From Capitella teleta (Eukaryota; Annelida; Polychaeta; Capitellidae), in NCBI GenBank assembly GCA_000328365.1, contig KB308810.1:166911-230910 (forward strand): DNA of 64,000 nucleotides, in the 5' to 3' direction. Position numbers and translations under genes: made by a program. Below, one piece after another: positions 26,051 through 48,756 of this stretch. Every line of letters begins with the position of its first letter. Position 1 is the first letter of the stretch. The notes beneath the pieces were generated by a model. It was not told where the DNA came from and searched no databases. It saw only the letters and a list, made by a program, of their open reading frames with translations.

Positions 26051-28107
26051 GCATGCAGTAACATAAATAATAAAAACATGCACAGGTGATTAAAAATACA
26101 TCGCTCAAGAACTTTTGAAACAGTGCATTAAAGTGATATTGGACGGTAGTTCTTAACATTTTGTTTGTATCCTTTTTTGAAAACTGGAACAATGTAAGCT
26201 TTTTTTTCCACTCATAGGGAACAGTCTTACTTGAAATCAAAATGTTAAACAAAACTGTGAGAGAGGGCGAGAGCAGGTGAGCAAATTTTGTTAAAATAGC
26301 AGGAGAAATGCCATTAGGTGCGCAGGCCTTGTTAGCATTAAGCTGAGTTAGAATTCTTGCTACCCTGCAGTAAGAGCAGGATCAAGAACAGAAGATACAT
26401 TTGCAAAAGGGATGTTTGGTGGGAGGTCAGAAGAAGTTGTGTTAAAAACGCAAACAAAATATTCGTTGAACATCTCGGACTTTACAGTATAGTCATCGCT
26501 CTCAGAGCTATCATTTCTCACAGCTGATGGAATGGATTTAGAGGAGGTTTTTCGTTTGAAATAGGACCAGAAACGTTCAGATTATATTTACATGAGTCTG
26601 CAAGGGAGTTTATGAAATGGTCATATTTTGATCTCAGGATGGTTTTTGCACTGTTACGTAATAATCGATATTGAGCCCAGGCTTGTTCAGTGTCAATTAA
26701 CTCTCTTTGCTTTGCGATGGGCTGTCTTTTTACATTTTAAAGAGTGGCAAACTTTGCTATCAAACCAGGGGGGCTCTCTGGAATTAGAAGTGGTTACTTT
26801 GGGTACATTATGATCAATAGCAGAAGTTACTGTATTAAACCATACATTCCATATTCCATTGGCATTAAAGCATTGTGAAAACATATCAACAGGAAATAAT
26901 GAATGAAATTCCCTAATAAAAGCGTCGGAAGCACACAATTTATAGTTATATACAACACGAGAGGGCATACAATTAGTCACACGACCAAGGTGCATATCAA
27001 AGTGAAGTACAGCATAGTCAGAAGGGAATTCCTCCATGGAACCCGTTACATCAGAAATGAGATTAGGAGTGTTTCAAAAGATAAGATCAATTACATTACC
27101 ATGAGCATTTGAAGGGATAAAATTCAATTGTGAGAGAGCATTAGAGTACATTAGCTGGATGAAATTCGTTATAGCACCATTACTGTTTAAAACAGGATGA
27201 GATCAGTTTACATTTTGAATATTAAAATCTCCCAACATACACAAAGCCCAAAACTCGCGAGATACATTAAAAATACACTGTTCGATGAAGTTGTTGAAGG
27301 CAATAAGATCAGTGTTGGGCGGACGGTAACACAGCAGCACAGCAGCACAGCAGCAAAAGTTGATGGAAATGTCAGATTGAGCAACCTGGGTTGTTCACCT
27401 TTTTTTTCCAGACGCCCGTAGACCAATCGGTTTTGTATTTATTTCAACTTGATTACAGATCTTATTGACCTCCTCATCATCCTTTTGGTTATTCTCACTC
27501 TCAGCCAGCCCACTTATGATGACATTGTTCCGTACTTCTTCAGCTTTCAACACAGATTGAACTGAGGATCGAACGACATCAGCAAAGAAGGCAGCGGGAG
27601 GAACAGACGCTTTCGCGGGTGGTGTTGATGAAACAGGTGTTTGCTTAATGGAAGCATCATGTAAGTCTTTGAGCTGTGCTACCTCAGACTGGAGACTTAC
27701 GATCACTGCGTTGGTTTTCATTAGTTCGGCGGCAAACGATGCGAGGGTTGCTGCCATGTTACATGTGTCATTAGTGACGTTTAGCCTCGGTTCCATTTAT
27801 AGCACATCCAGCAGAGTTTTCTTGAGATCTTGTTTTCTCTTGTTATTTATCTCAGAGAGAGATGGAAGGGAAGAGTTTGTTTGACTCATGATGATCGCAA
27901 TCAGCTAACACCAATGCAAACACCGAGCGCAGCAGCAGAGTGTTCACGACCCACGTGCACTTGTTTAGAAACACAACAGAGTTCAAAACACAGTTTTAAA
28001 ACAACGCACAGACGCAGCAACAACCACGAATTGACACTATATGGGTCACTGGACTGGGTCACAGCAAAGCACAGTTCAAGAGCACTGTGCCACTGACTGG
28101 CTGCCAA
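26051..28107 (-). mobile_element. LINE on the minus strand, ORF1 plus partial ORF2
   Basis: From right to left: a 5' untranslated part (about 28,107-27,800); ORF1 (27,796-27,395) with a coiled-coil (AAELMKTNAVIVSLQSEV) and the L1-type KAEEVRNNVIISGLAE stretch; endonuclease pieces with LGDFNIQNVN; a spacer region (EFPSDYAVLHFDMH at about 27,037); and the start of the reverse transcriptase (CAPNGISPAIL near 26,300). ORF1 is cut short, the first half of the endonuclease is missing, and the catalytic reverse-transcriptase core is absent. It is dead. Its broken end abuts the (TC)n tail of the plus-strand LINE. Confidence 0.8.
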
Positions 28108-28300
28108 TAATTATAGACGATTTGTCACGCAAAATATATCAATTTGTTCAGTAGGATAAAAAGAACTACCTCTGCACAATTGTATTATAGTGTTTTTCAC
28201 ATTTGCTGGTGTAAATCCTAAATAAAGGCACAACGATGATCCACTTGCGTAACCATAGAAACTCAAATCGAATCTGCATGTTGACAGAAGTTGACATACA

Positions 28301-28510
28301 GTAAAACCCCGCTAACTCGAAAACGGATAACTCAAAGATTCCTCTTCGTCGAGGTGTTTTTGAAAGTCTCGACGACGCCCCTATACTTTAGCATTACAGA
28401 TTGCTCGGATTCCTCGAACCTCGCTTCTTCGAAAAACCCTGTTCCTTGAACATATTTTTTGATCCCTTTCGAATCGATTTTTTGAGCAAAATCGAATCGC
28501 ATTCGTCGAA
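28301..28510 (+). mobile_element. Pogo/Tigger-like transposon end
   Basis: The block starts CAGTAAAACCCCGCTAACTC right after TA, as pogo/Tigger ends do, and continues with CG-containing TCGAA words. The matching right end was not found in the next 3 kb. No transposase is visible. Confidence 0.5.
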
Positions 28511-28899
28511 GTTTTTTTTTTAGATCAAAGAACCGTTTTGCTAATTGTAATTAACACAACTCTGTGGTTCAAGGCGGCATGACCACTACAAATACCAGGT
28601 AGGGTTAGGAAAATACACATAGCTCAAAATAGAGTCCATTGAAGTACCATGTTTTGTACATAATCTTTTGATCGACGTATCAGGCAAAATTGTGAATGTT
28701 ATTACAAATTCATAAGATATCAGAAGTCAATTTATTTTGTGCATATCACACATCTTTGGAATTTGAAAATAATCGTGAAATTTGGAATTCTGATAATTTT
28801 GTCATTTTACTTACTTACTTAATATTTCTGTAAAGCTCGCTAGATACTTTTTTGTGTGAATTTTATGATCACTATATATAACAAAATAATTATTTTTAA

Positions 28900-29480
28900 G
28901 GAAAATCTTAATTGAAAAATTTTCATTATGTTACTTTACTCAAACGTATACCTTTGCCTCCTCGATGTTAGCTCTGCTTTTGATCAAGTACAGTACAAAA
29001 AAAATATTCAGACTGTTACTATCAAGTAATGTATGTTGTTAGATTCGTACTATACATATGTAAACTATAGCCAACTCATCCGAGTTAAATGAGGCATGAT
29101 GCTGGTTTTCTGTTCAATACCAGTAACGATGTAAAGCAAGGTGGTTTATGCCTCCACTATTATTTACCACATACATAGATCAATTAATTGTTTTACTGAG
29201 TATGACGGGAGACGGATGCTACGTCGTCAGCCGATTCCATGCTTACGACATGACTATCATGCCGCTTAGTTTAAGAGGTGGAAAGTGTATGCTAGCGGTG
29301 TGTACTTAATTCGCTGATGACTAAGATGATAAAATTCAATCCTTCTAATTGTAGGCTATTGGTTTATGATGGATTTTTGTTTCATTTGTTAATTTCATGA
29401 GTGGCACTATTGATGTTGTTAAACAGGTAGCATCACTATCATTTGGTTCCAACATTTTACCACCAACTTATTACAAAAAG
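28900..29480 (+). mobile_element. Decayed LINE reverse-transcriptase fragment
   Basis: Broken frames give LDVSSAFDQVQY, a degraded QGG region near 29,130-29,160 and later LIHRSINCF-type words. The order fits the same family as the relic at 6.8-8.1 kb. It is heavily mutated and incomplete. Confidence 0.5.
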
Positions 29481-29960
29481 GCCTTAGATTTTGAATCCTG
29501 TTATATTATACATCTGTGCATACATGCTCCGTGATAATGATTAGAGCACCTGTTTACACACTTCATTTATTTGTTTTGTTGAGTAGATCCTCGTTATGCC
29601 AAGCATATATGGTGGATATGCTAGCCTTTTAAGGAAGCATTCATTTCGGGAATTATATAGGGAACATCGGGCATTGCAAATTAGTGAAGCACCTGAAAAC
29701 GTGTGTGTGGGGGGGGGTGTGATGGTGTGTGATAGTGTGATGGTGTGAGTGTGTGTGTGTGTGAGGATGTGTGATGGTGAGCGTGTGTGTGGGTGTGGGT
29801 GTGAGTGCGTATTGTTAAAAATATGTTTATAATAATCACATAATTGTGTATTCCGAGTCTTAAAAAACGTTGCACATTCTTGTTCATTCTTCCATTTAGT
29901 TACTAAGTATTTCTTAATATAACGTCATAGCCCCAACCACACTCTATAACATAGATAACC
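29481..29960. repeat. TG-rich simple repeat and spacer
   Basis: Positions 29,700-29,812 are an imperfect (TG)n/(GGTGTG)n tract. The rest is spacer without a gene. Confidence 0.6.
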
Positions 29961-30111
29961 GTTAATTAACCGTATTGTGGGCGGGGCTTAACTCACGCGA
30001 CCACCATATTGGATGTGTTACAAGCTCCCGCAGAGCAAAGCCTGTTATCATTTTAAAGCGAGTTAAAGGAGATATAATATCATCTTTCTCTCGATTTTTA
30101 CCGATGGCAAT

Positions 30112-30700
30112 TATGGAGAAAAAAAAACAAAAAAAATCAAAAAACAACAAACTAGAGGAGGTTGGTACTGTTGCATAATAAACTGCAACAGTACTAGTCA
30201 GTCACGTGCAACTGACCCGAGAACGGGAGAAAAAGTACGTTTTCACATATTCCCCAAGGATCAAGAAAGGTTTGTTTACCTCGATTCCTACTTGTATTAT
30301 ATTTGTTATATTGTTAGCTGTTATTACGAACGTATACAAATATAAGTAGACAAGTGTGTGAATATTATGCAATAAATGAGATTGTAATTTTGTAATTAAC
30401 TCTTACAATATTACAATTTGTCAACTCGTGAGTTAAACTTCCACTACTCTCACGGCTCTGACAGGTGAGTTTGTCGGTCAATATGACTGATTCTGTCAGC
30501 CAAGTTTCATAATTAATATAATTTAGCTCGAATATTTGACCCTGATTTTTCGTTTCATTATTATATCAAACGTCAAAAAGGGATTTTCAACTCCAGAAGA
30601 AACGATCTGACCGTGGATAACATTGGTTCCAAGAGAGTGTGCTCCTTGCACCTCGAAGCAGCAGCATATAACTGCCCATCCAACCGGTTGCATTTCTTTT
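30112..30700 (+). pseudogene. THAP zinc-finger gene fragment
   Basis: Two blocks give a THAP domain. The first (about 30,151-30,269) reads GWYCCIINCNSTSQS, then TGEKVRFHIFPKDQER: the C2 half of the C2CH finger and the F.FP box. The second (about 30,574-30,695) reads NSRRNDLTVDNIGSKRVCS then LHLEAAAYNCPSNR: the remaining Cys-His half. The likely intron is 30,270-30,573. THAP domains bind DNA and occur in P-element-type transposases and host factors. The simplest splice does not keep frame and no ATG is in frame before the A-run at 30,120-30,148, so it is probably decayed, or the A-run is mis-sequenced. Confidence 0.55.
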
Positions 30701-31404
30701 ATTTCTTCTTTTCTTCATTTCTTTATTTCTTATTATTTTCTTTTATTTATATCCAAATTGTTATCAAGTATATAATCTATTTCGACTTATTATTAAATGA
30801 AAATGACCATGAATCAATTGGTGTTGTGTGTTAAAAACTTCAAATAAACTCGGTTAAAGACTGGGCAGCAGAGAGAAGCTGAATCCTTTGTACAAGTATT
30901 ATTCACAATGCTGTTAATCACTCAATGCAACCTGCCATTAAAGGCCATGCTGACCGTTCAAGCGTACACAGATGGCCAATGAGCATTAAAGATGGTTAAT
31001 AATGGTTGAATAATGAGGATCTTTAAATGCTATAAGCTATTTATGCCTGTCCACACCTAGAATATTATACTTTTCATAAGTTTGATTATACACGTCACCT
31101 AATGGCCAAGCTCACTGGTGCAACACATCCAAGATGGCGGATCCACCCATAACACACTTTTGAGAACAGACATGGAAATTATGACGTCACACGCCTGTTT
31201 TTCCAATCTGGGTATTTTAATTTGTGCTCTATAAGCATCTGTGAAAAAAAGAGAGCATAGTATTTGCATGGACAAAGGTTGGTCCACAGAACCAGGTTCA
31301 CTATTTAAATCAACTGAGACCAATAAATTAAACTTTTATGGTGATCACCCAGATAGATCAATAAGGAATACGCTACCCTAAGTGAACAGCCTAGTTGTCC
31401 TTAA
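30701..31404. other. Spacer, nothing recognised
   Basis: T-rich run at 30,695-30,770 and AT-rich sequence. A 74-codon minus-strand frame at 31,099-31,323 has no family signature. Confidence 0.35.
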
Positions 31405-32075
31405 AGAGATGGGGAACTGAATTTTAAGTGATGTTCTATTGACTCATAGCACCAATTGATAGCATTCCGTGCCAATAGCACCATGCCTGGATGCAAGCGT
31501 AAGGAAATAATGCATTCCGAATATCGGGGTTAGCATTGCGCCTATGGGAGAATGGCTTCCATTACGAAGTACAGGAGGCAAACGTCAGCTGAGGGCTTGC
31601 TGTGATTGGTCCGTTCCCCTCGTGAAGTTATCGATTTCAGCCAATCAAAGCAGATCATCTTCGCTATAAAAGGACATCTTTGTTGTTTACGAAGCGCATG
31701 CGTGGTGCACTCTGGCTGACCTTTTTACTTTTCAGGATGAGAAACCGTGGTAGGTGTCCTAGAAAATCGCTTGTTAAAATAAGAAAAATAGCGAAAAATA
31801 TTTTTTTTTTTCGCGCCTGACTGGTGGCAAAATGATTATTCTATCTATTTCCGAAAAGAAAAGAAAAAATATCCAGGGGTTTAGTCGCAGGACACACTGA
31901 TATGACGAGGCCCATTGTAAAAGATGGGGAACTCGGTGTTTCATCACAGCTCCTGACGTCACGCCTAATTAGCATTATATCTCCCGTGAAATCGTTAGCG
32001 ATGATATTCCTTGTGTGGGCCAGGCATAGGAATCATTTTTAGTGCATCAAATAACGACTCCAGTTCCCCCTCCCT
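31405..32075. mobile_element. MITE family 1, copy B (TTAA target site)
   Basis: A 671-bp copy of the element at 9,590, from AGAGATGGGGAACTG to CCAGTTCCCCCTCCCT, flanked by perfect TTAA on both sides (31,401-31,404; 32,076-32,079). This copy proves the target duplication. Confidence 0.88.
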
Positions 32076-33034
32076 TTAACAAGTAGTCAAAGTCGCTGTT
32101 TTTCACATACATGTAGCATCTAATGCATGATAGATAAATTGTACACCCTTTGATTTGATCAGCACAAATATGCTATCTTTTATCGTAGTAACCTTTTTTG
32201 GTGTTATTTTTATTTGAGAGTTCAGCTATTAGAGGGTGCCTAGTGGTTTTGAATTACTATGTACCATTTGCCAAATATAAGTGTAAATTTAGAAAGAAAA
32301 AAACAATTATCAATTAATCAACAGATTTATTTTTATAATGCAAAAGGTATACTCTCCCATTCGTTGAACATATATAATAAAAAAATATGTAATATAAAAT
32401 ATAGAATGGAAAAACATAAAAATACTACAGTCAATAGGCTCTCCACTCCCCACCTCCCCACCTTTGCAGCTATCATATACATCTATAAATCAAATGGGGT
32501 CTTGACATATATCACCTTATTACTGCATGTGCTGTGAGTGTCAAAGTGTCAACAACGACCACCTATTCATTCACATTTAAGCACTTTTACTTCTTTCACC
32601 CCCATGGTTACCCGCTCCTTTTCCTTCTTCCACCACGATCCCTTCTCACTAATTCAGTAGCAGTACTTGATTCTTCTCCACTGAACACAAAGGAGCAGTC
32701 GGTGCATAATCGTCAATTAAAAATAACCTATCAGTGCGAACTCTTTCATTAGTTCATAGAGGTCTTCACTCAAGCTGGAGGCTGTGCATTTCAGTCAAGC
32801 AAAATTGGAACACCAGGAACTGAATACTGTACTTATTTCAAGGTATGCCTAATGAATTGCTGTGAAATGCACTTTGAGAAACGTGTTTGGGAAGCTTTTA
32901 GGTGGCATATTTCGGCTATTGCTGATTATAAAAATACTCAAAAGAGACAATATTTTGATGAAATTAATATATTTTGTGTTTTCTGAAGTTTTTTTTTTTT
33001 TTGTTTTTTTTTTAATCCCTACAAACTTTTGCTA
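32076..33034. other. AT-rich spacer, no gene recognised
   Basis: A T-run at 32,990-33,013 and two plus-strand frames (32,259-32,537; 32,534-32,752) without family signatures. Confidence 0.35.
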
Positions 33035-33330
33035 AGATATCAGGATCGAGTAGAAAGGAGATTCAAAATCCAACAAAAGTGGTTTATTATTTTGAGACAA
33101 CACTTTATCATTGACATTAACATCAAAACTATAGAAACACATGTAAATGACATACATAATTATAACAAACTGCAACACATTAGATAAGCATAAGAATACA
33201 ATGATACAATAGGTCCTTGATCTCAAATGATACAATAGATCCTTGATCTCAAATATTTTCTTGTTAAGTCATGACGGACAGACCTAGCTTACTGAGAAAG
33301 AATTGACGACAAATATTATTGACAAGCAAG
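33035..33330. repeat. Diverged duplicate of 36,143-36,710
   Basis: Shared words in order: ATATCAGGATCGAGTAGAAA, CAAAATCCAACAAAA, GGTTTATTATT and, later, CCTAGCTTACTGAGAAAGA. This block lies left of the lone lectin signal exon (35.5 kb); its partner lies left of the lectin gene body. It therefore looks like the shared 3' flank of two duplicated lectin genes. Confidence 0.6.
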
Positions 33331-34330
33331 TTTCACAACTCAGTTGAAGTTTCCAGAATTAAAGTAAAGAATGAAAGGCACACAAGCATAACCGCAATAG
33401 AGACATAATAAATATTTCAAAGCTTATTTTTCTATTGATTTTCAGCCCTCTTCAGGTAACCATACATCTCTCACCTTCCCTTGGCAACAGTTGTCACTTA
33501 TCATGCACATTTCCTGGTGATGCATAAATTTTGGAAGGATAAAATCCACTGGCATTATTTGAGTTCATTTTGGTCTTCTATTATGAGTATTATTGAATTA
33601 CTTATTTGTTGCAAAAATGAAAGTCTGCCGCACGCGTTGTTCATGAAGATGTATTACTGTGTTGCTCATTGTCTCATTGTCATCATAACAAATGCATTAA
33701 ATTTGGATGTTATTCATCCGGAGCCCCCTTTGTTTGGCTTAGATCCTGTTTGTCATAAAAACCCAGAATCTCCTCATTACACAACCATTTCAATATTCCT
33801 ATAGAAATCAAATTATTGTTAGCGTCGGTGAGCTTTTTACAAAAAATGACAAAGATGTGCAAATTTACACGACTTTACATGATCATAACAAGCATGATGG
33901 AAAGAGCTGCAATGCAATCATAAAAAATAATGCAAAATTTCAATGTTTTCAAATCTCAGTGCAAGTCTTCATTTTAGACAATCGTATTTTGTTTGTTGAC
34001 CTGAGATTCGTGTGGCTCCAGTATGCCTTAGTCTTACAGCACACACTGCATTGTCACCAACAGTGCACTAATTGTTTTGCAATAGGTTCAAACAAACAAA
34101 ATTTCACAGTAAATTATACAGAGGAAGAAAATGAATTAATACGGAGACACAAAGTATAGATTGATATGTGCAATCTTCTCACTTTGTGTTTAAATCTAAT
34201 CAATACTTATATATTTTTTTTTTACAAATAAGTATTTGAGATTGTTTTTGATTGTTGTTTTCTAACATTTTTTATTAATGTTTTGCTGTTCTTCTTTATT
34301 GCTGTGCAGATACGTTATGTACATAATAAA
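33331..34330. other. Spacer where the second lectin gene's exons would be expected
   Basis: Two plus-strand frames (33,481-33,804; 33,857-34,159) lack recognisable domains. No PAN or lectin exon is seen on the minus strand. Confidence 0.35.
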
Positions 34331-34590
34331 TTATTATCCCAGAACAGAAACAAAATAATATTAATATCACAAAACGAAAGCAAAAAATATTATTATCACA
34401 GAATGGAAGTGAACTTAATATTATTATCTCAGAATGGAAGTGAAATAATACTATTATCACAGAATGGAAGCAAAATAATTTTATTATTATAGAACGGAAG
34501 TAAAATAATATTACTATCACAGAATGGAAGCAAAATAATATTATTATCACAGAGTGGGAGCAAAATAATATTTTTATCACAGAACGGAAG
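34331..34590. repeat. 30-bp minisatellite, about 8.5 units
   Basis: Units resemble TTATTATCACAGAATGGAAG followed by CAAAATAATA. Being a multiple of three, it stays open and would read as LLSQNGSKII decapeptides on the plus strand; nothing suggests it is translated. Confidence 0.85.
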
Positions 34591-34611
34591 CATCACATAT
34601 AGCCCCACGCT

Positions 34612-34660
34612 GGTGTCATTGTGTTATACTCAGTTGGTCGCTCTGACTGCTGGTGTGGCG
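34612..34660. repeat. Repeat shared with the right edge of the window
   Basis: TCATTGTGTTATACTCAGTTG and following text match 63,956-64,000 (TCATTGTGTAACACTCAGTTG) with a few changes. The element runs off the window at the right. Confidence 0.5.
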
Positions 34661-34724
34661 TCGTCTGCTTGTTAGACAATGACGCTGGTGCAGTCAAATG
34701 AAAAGATCTAGGACCCTGAGTTAA

Positions 34725-35159
34725 AGAGGACCTCTGATTGTTTTGAACTAGTAATGGATGATAGAGGATGCATCTCAAAAGACAAATACGCTTTTTGACT
34801 GACATGTTAATTTTCGGCAATACGCTTGCGGTGGGCTAATTCCTAGATACATCGAATTTTGGGAGGTTTAAAATCTCGCTTTCTTCTTGTGTTTGATTTC
34901 AGACTCTGGTGGCGTGACCAAAGAAAAATCTCCTATTGTTAACAATGGGAGCCATCGAGTGAGCATATCTTTCAGCAGTTCTCCTAAAAGAAATATTGCA
35001 ATCACCGTTTCAAGCTATTCTGCCCGAGCATGAAATTCGTATTTCAATTTGTCTTTAATTTTATTCACAGTTGACAAATTTATTCAAAATGATCTCTCGT
35101 TAGCCACAAAAGCCCATAGAATCGATCTAAAAAGGTTCCAAAATGAACAGAGGTCCACT
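34725..35159. mobile_element. MITE family 2, copy B (TTAA target site)
   Basis: A 435-bp copy of the element at 1,820, from AGAGGACCTCTGATTG to CAGAGGTCCACT, flanked by TTAA at 34,721-34,724 and 35,160-35,163. One substitution breaks the right end palindrome. Confidence 0.82.
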
Positions 35160-35473
35160 TTAATTTCACCATGAGAAAAATATAAAGAACTTGAAAATGG
35201 AATTTATGCCAGGCATAATTCTATAAAAGATAATACAAAGAGTTTCCAAAAGGTATTAAGCACTGATATGCTAAACAAATAACCTTCTACATAGCAATAG
35301 TAATAAATATTAGTCGTGAATACAGTGCAATAATTAAATTCGAGAAATTTATATCTCTATAGATTCACATGACTGTAATGATCAGGACTAACCTACATAC
35401 ACTTATTATTCTAGAATTCTGCCTGACAAACATTATAGCATAGTGCAAAAAGAATATAAACATTTGTATTTAC

Positions 35474-35522
35474 GATAAGAAGAGCTCGGAACCAGCAGAA
35501 ATATCAAGATGTACAGCCTCAT
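35474..35522 (-). pseudogene. Orphan signal-peptide exon, duplicate of the lectin exon 1
   Basis: A 49-nt exon encodes MRLYILIFLLVPSSSY plus one base, with a GTAAAT donor. It matches the lectin first exon at 48,148-48,196 in length and phase, and differs at five positions, four of them synonymous. The downstream PAN and lectin exons expected on its left were not found, so it is a leftover of gene duplication or the start of an unrecognised secreted protein. Confidence 0.7.
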
Positions 35523-37782
35523 TGCAGTCATGGACCCAACTGAATACTGTGTAAGTGGAATACACGTGTATTGCATTGTTTGCTGAATAGTGTTCCAATA
35601 TTTAATATCTTGATGTCGCTGCTTCAAAGCATGAATGATAATGTCATTATTTCTTGTACAATAAAGTTGGTACAATGGTGTCTATAGGCAATTGATCATA
35701 TTTGAGTATTTTCCAAAGGTACGTTATAATTCTGTGGATTCTGTGAAATTACTCTGTCTTTTTTTCTGCTCGCTTTTGGGAATATGTCGTCATACATGTA
35801 ATCAAATCAAAAACGGTAAAATTCGCTCGTGAGACAATTATACTGACTTTTTCATTTCATGCCAACCTATCAATTTATTGTAGTGATATTTTTGTAGTTA
35901 ACACCTCAGCATGGTTGCTGATTCCTGGTTGAGGTAATTATTGTAATTATCTGAGGAAGAGTCCAGTAATCATAAGAGCTATTCTTAATACGCAACCCAT
36001 AGATCCCAGTCTACTTGAACGAACTAACATTTTCACAAAACCCAACTCTGATAGCATTTTACTCGGGTGAAAATGTTTAGGGAAACTCTGCTTTCTTCGT
36101 GTTCTCAGTTTTCAAACATCACTATGCTCTTGTGCCAATATATCAGGATCGAGTAGAAACGAGAGTCAAAATCCAACAAAAAGGTTTATTATTCAGAGAG
36201 AACAATATGCTGTTGACAATAATCCCAAAACGATATGAATAGATATTTATAAACTGATAGTTGACACACAGATGAAGAAATACAACTCAATAAAATATTA
36301 CCAAAGGGCTCGACCCGTCACAGAGTATACATCAAACATGAAACAATACCAAAATAATTCTCAGATGGAGAACCATACCCATGGCAACATTGGCATGCAT
36401 ACATATAGATTTTGGAGTTTTGAGCATTACGGCATCTGAACAGAATCAAATCGATAAGCAAGATTGATATAATTATGGGCAGTTAATTGGATCAACCTGA
36501 ACTTATTTCATTGTATATGTAAAACTTGATTACAAAATGGATATGAGTTGTTTTGAATACATTTGAGAAACGTGGTTGAGAAGTCCTGGCACACATCAGC
36601 CCACTATGTCTCCATCTTGCTTGAGATTGTCAATATCTGTATATCCACTTCCCTGTAATGACATGACGGAAAAACCTAGCTTACTGAGAAAGAGACAAAT
36701 ACAACAAATATGGACGTAATGGTTTCAAGATTCATGTCCAGACCACTCTTGGATATACCTAAGGCGTCCTTCTGTCCAAGCTGCGCGGTAAATTTATTGA
36801 TCCTAGTCGAAAAATTATTGAAACAATGATTTGCTGAGGTTATGAGCGTGGAATATAATTAATCATCCTACTCTGAATACAATGCCTATGAGGCTTGCAG
36901 GTTGCAGATGGCAATGATGAGAAATAATAAACAACTCAAGCAAGTCAGCAATATTTATTGTCTTAAATTTATGACGTGTGCAAGGCTCGTTAAAACAATT
37001 ATTTTCTCTTTTCCTTTTTTATGTACTTTTCATGTGGCGCAAAAGCAATCACGCTTCTGCCACTACGTTATTTTTGCACCTTTTATGTTATGATTGAATA
37101 AAATTATTATTATTATTAAACAGAGTAGTTGTTATTATTTTGATTCATTTCTAGATCCTTTTCCTAGATCCTAAATTTTTAGATTTTTAGTGACCTGTGA
37201 CACTGATTTTGTTCAAGGAACCAATGAGACCAAACCGTATGTGAGCACTTCTTGTTCAGGTGTAGACGGATTTATTTACAAAGACGCATCAAATTTCCGC
37301 TCATTGTTATGGTACATTCAAAACCCAAAACCACTTTTGTTTGGTTTCATCCTGCATGTCATTTTTACCTAAAATGACCCTTTGAAACAACCACTGCTAG
37401 AGACCTAGACACCTATAGATTTCACATTATTATGAGTGTCTATGAGCTGTCATGAGAATACAGTCATTCATTACTTATTAACAAGTATCCAGTGTCTTTT
37501 TTATCACAGTTTCAACACAAACAATGGCATAACAGGACAAAACAAAACAAAAGAGGCATCAATAATCAATAAGTACTTACTTAAAAATCCATTGGCACTT
37601 GTGTCAACCGTAAAATGCATCTTTCCACAAACAAACAAAAATAATGTGATACTATGCACTTGCCAGTCAACCCTGTTACATAACAGTGAACATATCAGGA
37701 ATGTAGCTGATTATTTTCCACCTTTTAACTTGAAATATAAAATTTTTACTAGATCCCACTAGAACTATGGAAGTCTCATCAG
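35523..37782. other. Spacer between the orphan exon and the lectin gene
   Basis: It holds the diverged duplicate block (36,143-36,710) and a retroposon tail like that of 20,490 (37,020-37,118, ending in AATAAAATTATTATT). Several short frames (36,902-37,093; 37,436-37,762) lack family signatures. Confidence 0.45.
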
Positions 37783-48196
<10,414 letters not shown>

Positions 48197-48756
48197 TGCA
48201 ACCGTGAAGCCAATTGAATGCTGACAAAGAGAACACCACATTTATTATGGTATTGTTTGCATCCTTGTTTTTCATTATTAAAATTCTCAATACTGTTGTT
48301 TCAAAGCATGAATTGTATTTCATTGTTCGTTCAACTCCTTTGAGCATTCACTCAGACACAATGGGGTCTAGTCAATGAAATCGACCAGACAAAAAACTAG
48401 AGGTGTCATTGTTATATCACTTCAGCCTCCACTGTCGAACTTTCTTGGATTGAGTTGAATTTCCATTGATTCAGTCACAGCCATCTCATCATTTATAATT
48501 TTATTATATTAATATTGTTATTAATTTATATTATTATTATGTTATATAATATTTATTAATATTTGTATTTGCTTCTTCTTCAAAAGAACAAGCCTTGTTT
48601 AACATGTTTACTTATTTAATCTTATTTTATATATGTTGCATAATTTAATAATTTGTACCTCTACATTTGAACAACTGTTCCAAGCATAGAGTGCTGGACA
48701 ATGTGTTTTTTTTAATGTAAATAATTTATTGGTATTATTATTAGTATTCTCTAATT
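48197..48756. other. Upstream of the lectin gene and of the LINE
   Basis: Should hold the lectin promoter (minus strand) and the 5' untranslated part of the LINE. AT-rich (48,490-48,560). No clear promoter element. Confidence 0.35.
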
